NCBI GenBank assembly: GCA_948099385.1
Contig: CANUEZ040000129.1
Location: forward strand, 7,942,501 to 8,006,500
Length of the DNA stretch: 64,000 nt
DNA from: Fasciola hepatica
Taxonomy: Eukaryota; Platyhelminthes; Trematoda; Plagiorchiida; Fasciolidae
Reading direction: 5' to 3'
The position numbers and the translations under genes are program-made. Positions 9,345 to 19,851 of the stretch are shown here, in pieces. Numbering within the stretch: position 1 is the stretch's first letter; every line of letters starts with the position of its first letter. Below the pieces are notes generated by a model that saw only the letters and a program-made list of their open reading frames with translations, did not search any database and had not been told where the DNA came from.

Positions 9345-12142
9345 TGGACGGAACTTTGAATGAACATTTCCGTTTTTGAGCTTGGTAGAGTTGGAACTGT
9401 GATGGTTTCTGTACGGCACAAATGAGATTTCACACGAAATGCATGAGAATTTTCCAGTGACGCAACTGTTCATCCCATGAAACTCAAATTATCACATATT
9501 TGTTTTCTCTGTGTTGGATGTGGAAACCCTCTCTCCCAACAGTAACACCTTTTATTGGCCACTAGTGATAAAACTATATGCGTTAGATAGTGGTGAGTTT
9601 GAATCGCTTTGGATCGGTGAAAGACATCAGAGTTCGTCGCCCCACTAGCCCGAGCGGACTCCTAATCCACCGTCAGATATGGGCTGTTATAAAAATTTTG
9701 TAAAATGTATGCATATCTTGCAGTCTAAACATGTTAATTTACTATTCACTAACACCAGAACAGTTTAAGTAGGAAACTAATAAAATCAGCTTATCGTCTG
9801 TCTTTTACCTCGTGCATGGCGCTAAAGAAATTTCCGAATATAGTGAAACTGTTTATTTTGTTTCGGAAATACCTCACAAAAGACACTGAGAATGAAAATG
9901 AGCGCGGCAACCAAGATTGTTTTTACTTAATCATACCCGTAATAACTCACGGGAATCAAAACGAATCACAACACGAGGGAAGCGAAGACCTAAGTCTGCC
10001 TTTGCACGTGCGTGTGTGCGCGTTAGATTAATCACACTGTTGCTTGTCCTAAGCAGCCAAGACATGTCAAATTTCACATCCTACAGACACAGCAGAAATC
10101 GCTTGTATCTGGCTGCACGATCACCTTCCCACCCTCACCTCCATATGATCAGGAATTATTTGCACAACCACCAAGTCTTGTCAAACACCTTTCAACAATC
10201 AACTCGCAGGATAAGATACACTTAAGAGAAGATAATATCCTATGCCTTTCAAAATTCATGATCGGCACACGAGAGTCATTTGTGTGTTGGCATCATTTAT
10301 TCGTCTGATAACCGTATTACCGACTTCCAGATCCCTTAGTTTCGAGAATTGAAGTATATCAGTTGAACTGGGAATCTTAGGTTTGTGCCTTTGAAGCAGA
10401 ATTATTTTTGGAGAGGTAGGTTAAAAGCATACAAGAGTTGTAGCAAAGCTTCACATGATATCGTCCCTGAAAGCATTTTGGAATGGACAAACCGGGAGAG
10501 AAAAATTTAGTTAGGAGACTTATCCTACATTCATCCAGCTCACATTCCATTTTTAATCATAAGTTTCTTCAACTGAATCTGGAGTAGTGATACCTCATGC
10601 ACTATGAACATTCAACCGACCACTGATAACCATAGGAACACTGTGCAGCAGTTTTGTTTTTCGTAGGTTGTATGTAAAAGAATATCTGTTTCAGTGAGGC
10701 TGCTTTCTGAGGAGATTTCCGTCGAAGTAGTGGATCAGCGTTCAGGAAAAGTTTTGCTACCGTGCAAAGTGCACTGATTTGGAATTGGCTCAGTTTTGTA
10801 ATCATTAGGATAATATACCAGGTTATGAGTGACTTGGATTCCTATATCCTGGTTACAGAATCGTGATATTCCGGATAGCTAGTAAACTTCTTAGTTTCAA
10901 TAATCTGATCAGAACCGTGAAATCAGAATATATTAATCGAGCAGAAAGAGGCTTTTATCTTTCATCGAACCACTCGCGAAAACCGGGAAGATGTGTTTCG
11001 AGCTGCAATGGTTACTATCAGCAGAACATATGTACACACGAGTGTTTACTGTTGTAAATGATTGGGATAGTTTTAGAACAAAGTTTGGGATTACAGTAAC
11101 CTACACAGAAGCTTCGCCACATTTTACTTGCAACTGGAAAAGGCGGTTGATAACAACCCATATACGAGACGACCGGAGAGGGGAGACGCAGAAAAACTCT
11201 CGAGGTGTATTCTTAGAACAAGCAGTCTGGAAAGGAAAGTTCACTTTTTTTCTCATCCGAAATTTCAATACCATTGGCCGGAAACAAATCACGACAATAC
11301 TTACTCAAGTGGTAACATCATGTGGATACCTGATAGTCACTAATGTGCCACATGATATGGCTAGGATCTGATGGGGTACAGATATTGGCTAACGACAATT
11401 CGATACGTAGATTGCAATGGTGAAACTGCCATCAAAACAAAGCCTGTAAGTGTGTGACGCAGTGGAAGAAAAGAAGCAAACTAGAGCTCGAACACGACAG
11501 TAAAGAAGTGAAGTGGACCACGATGCCCTTTCATCGACGGGGATCGGTTGAGTCAGAGGTGGGTCACAGATCACTGGTATCAACACATTTGATACCGTCT
11601 ATTTGGTCATAGTAGAGTGCGCGTTTGGGGTACCAGCAGTGTAACGAAACTTGGGTCAGCCGGGTATATTCATCTAGTGATTCCGGGGGAAAATACGCAT
11701 TGCTTCATGTTTTTCGTTCGATGTCGTATTGAAGACGACAAATTTTATAATTACCTACTGGTCCTGCATCCATCACTGAGAAAAAACAAAAGAAAATCAT
11801 TTTGATTTTGCCGGTAACGAAGTAGTCCGTATGCATGACACAAAGTTCTAACCAGGATATACCTTTGTCGAAAGGGGACAGATTATTACTGAAAAAAGTG
11901 GTGTCTGGCGAATTTTCTGTTGTTGTTGAATGCAACACGCGAAACAGCAGTACGGTTTATTTCGTTTATGTATTTATTAGATATTGGAAATCCGACTGGT
12001 TTTCGCATCCAAGAACAAAAAGGTACAAACCGAAATCTGACTGATGACCTTCCACCTAGAAGGCGGATGCTTTGCCACCTGAAATACCACTATACGGTCA
12101 ATCTGGGTGTGGATAACGCAAATGTATATTCCGTAATACGCT
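9345..12142. other. Arm sequence without a recognised gene
   Basis: Pairs with about 60424-64000. The longest frames (10991-11371 plus, mirrored at 61191-61631) differ between the arms by many replacements and by different ends, which is not a coding pattern. Apart from the repeat near 10570-10700, no element is recognised. A sequence near 9600-9690 has a weak tRNA-like look on the minus strand, too weak to call. Confidence 0.4.
10570..10700 (-). repeat. Dispersed repeat, copy in outer left arm
   Basis: On the minus strand this stretch reads KTAAQCSYGYQWSVECS in one frame; 29030-29135 on the plus strand reads ETAVQCSYSFQWCVK, with a matching DNA phrase (ACAGTG-TCCTAT-GTT-TCAGTGGT). The outer right-arm partner is at about 62440-62570. 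The repeat is therefore not just a result of the arm duplication. The family is unknown to me; the shared peptide-like phrase could be an old coding remnant. Confidence 0.45.
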
Positions 12143-12320
12143 GATTGAGCATCTGCCCGCTAATCGGAAGGTCGCCCGTTCGATTCCGACACTCGGAGTT
12201 CAACATTCATGAGTGGGTTTACCTTCATCTAAGATCCAGGCTCGTCATTCGAGTAATACATCTTACAAGTACTTTTGTTTTTCTTGTTACTCTGTTTATA
12301 TTTTTACAAGATTTTACGAT
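12143..12320 (+). repeat. tRNA-derived SINE, left arm
   Basis: A head with A box-like GAGCATCTGCCCG near 12148 and a B box GTTCGATTCC near 12179, followed by a body and a T-rich end near 12300. The mirrored copy is at about 60250-60425 on the minus strand with a few base changes inside the B box (GATTCCG), so the insertion predates the arm duplication. Confidence 0.5.
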
Positions 12321-12832
12321 ATGGGGTTAGGCTGGGAAGAGTAGCTGAATTCTGTTCTAGGGAACATATGGATGCAGGCTTCCAAAGGCAAGTGAACGTG
12401 TATCACCGTGTTCTCTTCTTGTACCACCAAGTCGCTACAAAGACAAAGTGCGCAACCTAAAATGAGTTTTGACTGATGTGGTTGGTGGATTGATCTTAAG
12501 GGCGTGGCTGCAACTTGGAAGTATTCGTTATGATGAATCACACCAGTCTGGGCTTCTGTGGGCCTCTAAAAACGCCTTAAGTCATCAGTAAAAATACTCT
12601 GCTGCATCATTTTCTAGCGTGTGATGAGCTAAGGTAAAGACTGAAAGAGTGCCTAAACGTTTTATGGGTCTGCAAAAGGCTCCCTGGAAATATAAGCCTC
12701 ACCCTATAACACAACTGACGGCCTTCTGTTCCTTTCTATAACCCATGACCGAAACCACCTGTTCCACACGGTCATATACCGCGTTCTTAAACAATGGCCA
12801 TGACTAGACACCCTGCATAGCCCATCTCATAT

Positions 12833-13274
12833 TGTGACAGGGAATGCTGGGGCGAGGGAACGGCGTGAATATCAAGGCGAACGAATGAACCAAACGAGGG
12901 CCACAGACAAAAGAACAGGCGGCGAATATGTCAAAGGCTTCCCGAAGTGGGCAAAATGAGGCATGCGGACGACCAGAGAGGAAGCAGCGGGATCTCCTGT
13001 AATCAGCAAGATAGCCCAGATGAAGGGCTGCCGATCGAGCCGTCAAAGGAGACAGTCGGACCAACCGAAGGGAAATGACGGTCAAGATAAGCAAGCCATC
13101 GGCCACAGGCAACTGGACAGAAGGCAGCCGAACCGCTCAAGCGGCGGCAATAGCAGTCTTGGTGCCGCGCAGTCTGGAAAAGAGCCTATATAAACGACTG
13201 TATGTGTTCCATGACTTCACTTGTGTGACCGTGGGAATACAATTATCCTGCCGTGTGTTATCGTCCCTGTTACA
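12833..13274 (+). mobile_element. Solo LTR of a gypsy-type retrotransposon
   Basis: 442 bases starting TGTGACAGGG and ending CCTGTTACA, giving the TG...CA ends and short inverted termini expected of an LTR. It is flanked by ATAT on both sides, a 4-base target duplication as in CsRn1-type elements of the Ty3/gypsy class known from trematodes. A TATATAAA promoter-like box lies near 13188, about 90 bases before the end. The equivalent LTR in the right arm (58990-59430) is followed by a primer-binding-like site and gag, so this copy has lost the inside, most simply by recombination between LTR ends. Confidence 0.8.
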
Positions 13275-13506
13275 ATATAACTCTCCACCACCTTGCTATC
13301 CTTTGATTTTGCTCTCAACCGTCCCCGACTCTACTTGCCACCCTCTTCGATCGGTGATTCAACTTTTCCTCATTGACTTGTACATTGTAGCTGAATTGCT
13401 CACAAATCGATTTACTTTATATTCATGCTTGGCTGTGATTCTCTTATGGTACCCACTGACTACCGACTTCATGTTCTCTGATTAGGAAATCGGTGCTCGC
13501 CTTGTA
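13275..13506. repeat. Older dispersed repeat hosting the LTR insertion
   Basis: Sequence just 3' of the solo LTR, mirrored at about 58260-58495. Its end (ACCGACTTCATGTTCTCTGATTAGG near 13462) recurs in inverted form near 21250-21330 (CCTAATCGAAGAACACGAAGTCGG), with shared neighbouring DNA (AGCAGCCAAG), and a weaker relative lies near 23690-23770 (GAGTCATTCAATCACTG). It is a dispersed repeat of unknown class into which the gypsy element jumped. Confidence 0.45.
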
Positions 13507-14124
13507 CGAGTCATTCAACCACTGAACCATAGTCAGGTTCACTGCGCAATGGGATATATCTTTGTTGTGACCACTAGTTTCAGTGAAAGATAATCTTAGC
13601 ACTGTGCTCTGCTTGAGCTAGACGGATTCTGTTGAGGACCAACCTGTGGGGATGGAAGCAGACGAGTGAATGTACTGCCGCCCTATGGTAGAACACATAG
13701 GTGATGGTTTGTAAGAGGATTCATTTCCAGTGTACGTGACTGGGGAATTCACTTAAGAAACTGGCAAACATGTAAGAATCGGCAACATGAGGGTTGGGAA
13801 TTGAGAGCGAGTCAGCAAAATGAAACTGCATTTGACGTTACCGTGTTCATTTTCTTTCGTGTACGATCTATGAATAAATAGAAAAAAAGCCGCGATAAAG
13901 TGGAAAATTCGAGAAAACCTGCTTTCCTTTGTTCGCCTCATTTGTTCACACATGAATATGATTTGAGTGGTTCGCTACTGAAAGCGCAGAAGTTAATTGC
14001 TAGTATTCACCATGCACTCTGAGGTTCACCCAGATACTTCCATATTTCAATTCTCTTACAGTTATTGGATAAGAGGAAGCGGAGGTGGATTCTGTTAAAT
14101 AACGTACTCCTAAATAATTCTGTT

Positions 14125-14560
14125 TCGAACCAGATTCTTCTCAGCTGAAAGCAAATTTGCCCGACATAGACAATCACCATTGTTTACTCACCCTATATGA
14201 TGTCACTTTCCTATTCACGAGGGTCTCAGTCGAGGAAGCTGTTCATCATGTATCCAAACACGCTAATGATGTAGGGTTTCTCATGGATGAACTGAAAGAC
14301 CTTGTCAAATCTATGCGTCCGTGATGTTCAGTTCTCCTTCAACGGAAAGCTGTATGAAAACAATAGACTGAAAGGCAATGGGGCACCTACTTGGAACGAT
14401 TGTTGCTGATATGTTTATGCCAGTACTAGAGAATGAACTGGGAACTGAATTAAATCCTGTTATCCTGTATCGTCTATGCATTGACAACACTTTGATTATT
14501 CTAGGAAATAAAGCAGATACGAAAATATTGCTAAATTAGCTGAATTCATTGAATTCCAAA
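14125..14560 (+). pseudogene. Decayed Penelope reverse transcriptase fragment
   Basis: Broken frames read LYDVTFLFTRVSVEEAVHHV near 14190 (motif A region, where DVxSLFT is usual), FNGKLYEN with GNGAPTW (motif B region, where TDGVAMGSPLGPT is usual) near 14335-14390, and CIDNTLIILGNKAD near 14478 (motif C, where YVDDT is usual). Frameshifts, stops and lost catalytic residues make it dead. It is much more decayed than the element at 2227-5344 and is a different copy or family. Confidence 0.6.
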
Positions 14561-14583
14561 TATTGGAATAGATTACAAGCCGA

Positions 14584-15042
14584 ACTAAGGGCGCAGAAGC
14601 TTGGGCTGAGTGTGAACACGAACTGCGCTTTAAGTTGGAAGAGATTTTAGAACAGATTAAGCGTGATAACTCTGATCTGCGAACCCAGTGCAGTCAGGCC
14701 GAGGAGGAAAAGTTATCCTCACAAACGCGACTGGATGTTCTTTCTGCATACTTTAATGAACGGGAGTTAGAATTACAGCAAGATCTGGGCAAGCATAGTG
14801 TGGTGAGTTCAGAATCATCAGAGGCCTTAGACAACTTCCGGAAGCGTAACAAACAACTGGAGGCCGAGTTGAAATTATTACGTGAAAAAGTTCATTCGAT
14901 GCGCCACGAGTTAGGTGAAAGTGAACGCATTAGTGGTCGCCAGATAGCAGAACTAGATAAGTGATCACATGAAAACTGGTTATCTGTGCGTGCTGCTGCG
15001 CATCAGGTTGAGAAACTACGGGATGAAAACAAACGGATGATA
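14584..15042 (+). pseudogene. TANGO1/cTAGE5-like coiled-coil fragment
   Basis: One frame gives about 150 residues of charged heptad sequence: AECEHELRFKLEEILEQIK, then LSAYFNERELELQQDL, NFRKRNKQLEAELK, ending SHENWLSVRAAAHQVEKLRD. The order YF-(K/N)-x-(K/R)E-x-ELxx-L, then a FRKR...LE-EL helix, then (A/S)H(D/E)NWL-x-RAAE-x-LxxLRxEN, is characteristic of the second coiled coil of TANGO1 (MIA3) and cTAGE5, endoplasmic reticulum exit-site proteins that help export large cargo. A TGA at 14962 interrupts the frame just before HENWL, so it is a broken fragment. Rough length is a tenth of the full protein. It sits between two Penelope pieces. A generic coiled coil is the alternative, but the HENWL-RAA phrase argues against it. 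Confidence 0.6.
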
Positions 15043-15053
15043 AACTACGAATA

Positions 15054-15560
15054 TCCATTTATCGGAAGCCTACTTGGAATGTACAATACTTCAGTTTTCG
15101 AAGCTTCTTTACCACGGGTTCCCAGCGGATCTTGAAAGAATAATATTTTACCGACTACGACAGTTAAGTAGCCCGCAAATGGCGGCAGTCAAAACGGTGA
15201 GACTAACGAATACATAGGTAGGTAACGATTATGCAATACCGTCTATCCGAAATTACTGTTCACCTCTTAATCCTAAACCGACATATCCTTTGGAGAGAAA
15301 GAGTGAACTTTTCGTTTCCCTGCCTTTGAAAGGTTACGATATATTGTCCAGCATAAGTTGCCGACTCACAACAGCAGTTGAGAGTAATGTCTACACCGGC
15401 AGTTTGCAGATAGTACATGAAACTCGTCAGCGTCTCAGTCGCACCACCTCAGATAAACCGGATGTTCATGCTATTCACTGCTGCAATTGCCAATATCAGT
15501 GTACCTACTGCGATCTCATTCTCATGTGTCCTACCACTCCTTTGTTGATCTTAATTATAT
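15054..15560 (+). pseudogene. Decayed Penelope linker region
   Basis: Reads SIYRKPTWNVQYFSF at 15054, the phrase that follows Penelope reverse transcriptase motif E, then after stops KSELFVSLPLKGYDIL near 15300 and the Cys-rich CCNCQYQCTYC near 15480, parallel to ITLPFKGD and FTCSCG in the element at 2227-5344. The endonuclease end is not recognisable beyond 15560. Confidence 0.6.
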
Positions 15561-15675
15561 CGCATCTTTTAGCACGAAAAGTCCTTTCTGTACCTTATGA
15601 TGTGTACTATTTCTTGTTGTCTGAAACGATCGTGGACATACATAGTGTGACTTATCAGGTAATTGAGAGCATTCG

Positions 15676-18600
15676 AAACAGGTGACCAGTATTATTTCTT
15701 CCACTCTGTTCTTCCTGCTCTACGAAGATTCTTTCAGCTTTGTTTTTTGAATGGATTGATACTTGCTTTTTCATAATCACCGATGAAACGAAGAAATTCG
15801 GGTGACATATCCGAAGACGATTCTTTGTGTTGGGAAATGAAGCAAAAATGGTTGGTTGATTGGGGCCGCGAGCAAACAGTTAGTTTTGAAATAACCAACA
15901 CTGATGGCGAAAACCTTATCATTGTATGGTCCGATGAGACCATAATCACTCAAACACGCCACACAATTAAGTGAAGAATGTGGCGTGTTATGTCTGTCTA
16001 AAGCCACACATAGTACGCTGAAAACTAACCAATTTTCCTCTCATAAGCTAATGTATACCAGCTTGGTGCTGATCTTTATTCGTGTAGACCGTAGTAAATG
16101 ATCAATCTTGTTATGTATAAACCAATCTTGCTTGCTTTCTTACTCCTAATTACTTGCTCGAATGTGGATTTGTGTCTCACTCGTCGACCGCGTTTTGGTT
16201 GCCTAGATAAAATTGCAAATGAGTGAAGTGAGAAATTACGTGTTGTGCTGCTGTCGACTGAGAACACAGGACAGATAGCGGTTTCATGACCAATTTTCAG
16301 TTTTGTATTGCACAAAATCTACTGTTTGTATTCAGGAAAATGAAGCATAAAGAAAAATAACGAAACGTTACACAAATTTGTGAAGGATAGAAGAATCTTT
16401 GGTTAAATAAGAACAAGTTGGAATGAGAGGTACTTTACCAAAACTCAAATAAACTAAAAACATCCAGGTTGGCGTTACATTTTGTTTGACTAACAGCAAG
16501 CAATTCAAAATTGAATAGACATTTGACCGAACAGTACGAGTGGAAATTTACCCGCAGCAGAAGTTCGTAGTGAAACGTGTGGGGCTTTCATTACGGACAG
16601 ATTCTGATTCACAATCCACTGTTAGTCATACTGCTAAATGGTAGGTTGTCTACAAAGAAGAGTTTCTCCACGAATTTCGGCTTGATTATGTATACATCCT
16701 CAGAAATTATTTTCATTGAAATCATGGCGTAGACCCTGATATTTTTCAGAATAGAAATACGGAGATCCTTGATTGCAAAAGCATTCACTGTACATTTCTA
16801 TAAGGAAGCTGACAAAACCGAAACAGATACAGCATTGCTAAATTATGCGTTGCTTGGAATGATTGGAGATTCGTGCAACGCAGAATGACGAAGATGACTC
16901 CGTGCTGTTGAGTAGAATTCGGGGGTGAATACATTTGGCGGAGCGACTGGAAGAGTACAGCCCAACGGTCGGAATGAGCAGAAACCAATTTCGAATTATT
17001 CGTAAACAGTTTTTGTTCCTTACACAAAATGTCCCAAATTAAACAGCGTTCTTCAGGATTGTACTGCCCAACAGTTTTGAACTTATTACTACTGAAAAAG
17101 GTGCAGTAGACACATTGAGACCCTCTTTATTTCTCCCGAGAAAAATTACGTTGATTTGTCAGTTTGAAAAGACCAGGAAATACAATCTTTAAACTTCACG
17201 GCTTCAAAGTGCTATTTTAACCCACAGAGTGACCGGATAAAAATATCTACGCAAATCAAACGAACCGTAGGAAGAAAAAAAGAACTAACCTGAACTCGTT
17301 TACTCTGAATAATCTGGTCATGTTGGTCAATTCAAGACCGCTCAGTATCGAAAGCCCGAGTCTAATAACTGCTTATGTAATGTTTGCTCAGTAATAATTC
17401 ATCTATCGGCACAACCTTCGTCGATAAAACCGTTTGAGTTTTAATCTCGTATATTTGATCTGGTGACCTGAATATGAGCGACTACAATGAATGAACTTTA
17501 GTTGGAACAACCAATGCTGATTCACTGACTGCTCTGGTTTTGTGATTTGCTACATTTCAGCAACTACCCAATCGGGAAGTCCGAGAAGACATCGGTAGGG
17601 AAAAAATTGCTTGATTATCCTGACAAGTCCGTTGGAGAGGAATAGGAAGCAGCTGAAGATCTATGCACTCAAACCTCCTCTTCATGTAAATGCAGGTGAG
17701 AAATGTGATGGTGTAAAAAGGCCACCAGATGACATGGTTCCGGAAAAAGGCAGACGGTGTGAATGCGATTTCAAATTGAATCAAATCGTTTTTAACTCTC
17801 GCGTAAGTTTCCTAATATCTCATTCCAGTGATGATTTTTTCATAAACAAATATAACTACCACTACAAATAACTGAGTGAGCTGGGCGTCCATTCCACATC
17901 GCGTGTGAAAACAGCTCTTAAAATCCTAGCCCCAAAAAGTCATTAATTGCAAATCATAGAAACAACCAGGCAGCCATAATTTGAAATAGCGTTTCAACTT
18001 AATACAATAAGATCCTCACAGTAATGAGTTCTAGTTTTATGTTGTACTGGACTTGACAGTGTTATAAATAATGAACGTCTGTGTTCAGAAAATTGACAAA
18101 GTCGAAAGGAGACAGTCTGGATAGGCACAATTTCGCAAACTTTTTGCTACTTTTCACTCTCCGTAGTAATCCGGTCAAATTGTACTGCTCGACGTATCAC
18201 TAGCGGAAGGAAGCTGCTCGAAGCTGTGTAGACCCAGAATGGTAACTTCGCACAAGCAATATCAATCATCGCAAGGCATCCGATTAACAATGGTGCACTT
18301 ATTTTCCATGTCTTTTCTGATCGGGAACTGCACAAATAATAATAGTCCAAGTGGAATATCAAACAGGCTACTGTGACTGTGTGTAAAGCAAAACGGCTGT
18401 TAAAATATCCGATTCGGCTTACTTGAAGATGACATCACAAATCGACTCCTGATCCTTTTCTCTGTCGATATGTCTCGGTCACTGATAAGACGATGATTAT
18501 TCCACATGCGATCGTATCTAATATGTGTTCTAACATCTGAGATCTAATGTACATAACTATGACCCTCAATTGTGTAACCCACTTGCAAAAGACGTACATG

Positions 18601-19258
18601 GTTGCCGACCTGATAACTGGACGGCTTTCACGCGAATTGGATACGTTATTGACATCTAATGCTGGACGCTGAAAGAAGTATCGGAAGGGATTCAGAAAGG
18701 ATTACATGAAAGAAATTGTAGTTTTTGATTTGAGCTCAATTTAGCGATACGTTCCTGTTAATTCCTCAGCACCTAGGAGCTTTCACTTGACGGCAATCTT
18801 TGCCCTACTTTGTGCATCATTCCCGTTGTAATCTCATCTAAAATTGAATTCAGTTTAAACACAATGGGCACATGATGTCAGTTCTATTGCTACAGAAGTG
18901 ACTAGTTCTCAGTGATGAAATATCCCGGAAGTTATTTAAGTAATCATTTGCATTCTGCTTTCTGTTAAGCGGAATCTGAGTATATTCCCATAGATTGGCC
19001 TCAAGATGTTTGAAACAAAGTTGAATTTTCCCACTCCTCTTTATCCCAGCAACAGGAACTGAGATACATGGGAACTGTACTACTTGGATGGTATGACTCC
19101 CAACCTCGTATGTTAAAGAAAAAGAATTTATGGTGGTAAAGTACGTTTGGAGCTGGTATTCTATGGAACAAACATACTAGACCAGGTTAGTTTTGCTAGA
19201 AAAATTACATTTCTCTTCTGTTGTGCAGGGTTTAGAAGGGAAATTGTCCAAGACAACG
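15676..19258. other. Arm sequence without a recognised gene
   Basis: Mirrored at about 54420-58260 with the arms differing at several bases per hundred. Short frames only, and replacements between the arms do not favour silent sites. I see nothing I can name here. Confidence 0.4.
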
Positions 19259-19770
19259 CAATCCTACAACATCCGGTGGATAGCGGACACCAAATCGACA
19301 CGGTGACAGCTTTTAGACCAGTCCTGACAACTCCCAGAATTCACGCGAAAGGATTACGCAGGCGGTTGCTGATGACGTCAGAAGGCATAGTAATTTGGCT
19401 ATTGAAGCCGGATTTGTGTAAGCAACGTAACCTCGTGCAACATTTGTTGTTACCGTGGCCGTAACAAGTGATTCTCTTATGGTTCCATTGTACCAATTCT
19501 CCCCAGCCGCACACCTCTTTTTTCACACCTTTGTTTTTCACACCTGTCTTTTCACGCCATTTGGTTACACATTTCACACTTATTGTCGTTCACACAACGA
19601 ACCAGATTCATCAAGTTGAAGCATGTTGTCGAGTTACCGGATTTGTTGCCAGCTGTAGCTGAACGTATACCCTCCTTTACCCAGTACCATAAATGTCAAT
19701 GCCTGAAGTGATATATCGAAAAGAACTTTCTTCGTGTTACACGTTTTTTTCATGAATCGATGGGCGTATT

Positions 19771-19776
<6 letters not shown>
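19259..19776 (+). mobile_element. Left-only Penelope 3' end next to a TA tract
   Basis: The arms agree up to AAGACAACG at 19258 and then part. From 19259 the plus strand reads ILQHPVDSGHQIDTVTAF, GIVIWLLKPDLCKQRNLV and LLLPWP, then TAA at 19462: this is the C-terminal end of a Penelope endonuclease region (SS-hydrophobic-H-x-x-x-(S/T)GH, A-I-x-x-x-x-P-LC-Q). A 3' tail of about 300 bases with repeated TTTCACACCT runs to the TA tract. The copy is truncated at its 5' end and belongs to a different family from the element at 2227-5344. The right arm has unrelated sequence in this place (53553-54415). Confidence 0.65.

Positions 19777-19848
<72 letters not shown>
19777..19848. repeat. (TA)n microsatellite, left arm
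   Basis: About 36 TA units. The partner in the right arm at 53509-53552 is shorter (about 22 units). The arms stop matching on the outer side of this tract and carry different inserts there. Confidence 0.95.

Positions 19849-19851
<3 letters not shown>

Larger units (their letters stand above)
13507..15675 (+). mobile_element. Left-only insert: decayed Penelope element with captured host fragment
   Basis: The right arm reads straight through this point (GGGGCTCAAAACAGTTGACC near 58245-58265 in reverse), so about 2.17 kb is present in the left arm only. The insert holds, in order on the plus strand, an unassigned 0.6 kb, a decayed Penelope reverse transcriptase (about 14125-14560), a TANGO1/cTAGE5-like coiled coil (14584-15042), and then Penelope linker sequence again (15054-15560). 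No clean target duplication is visible. It could instead be a right-arm deletion, but the right junction shows no leftover. Confidence 0.65.
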
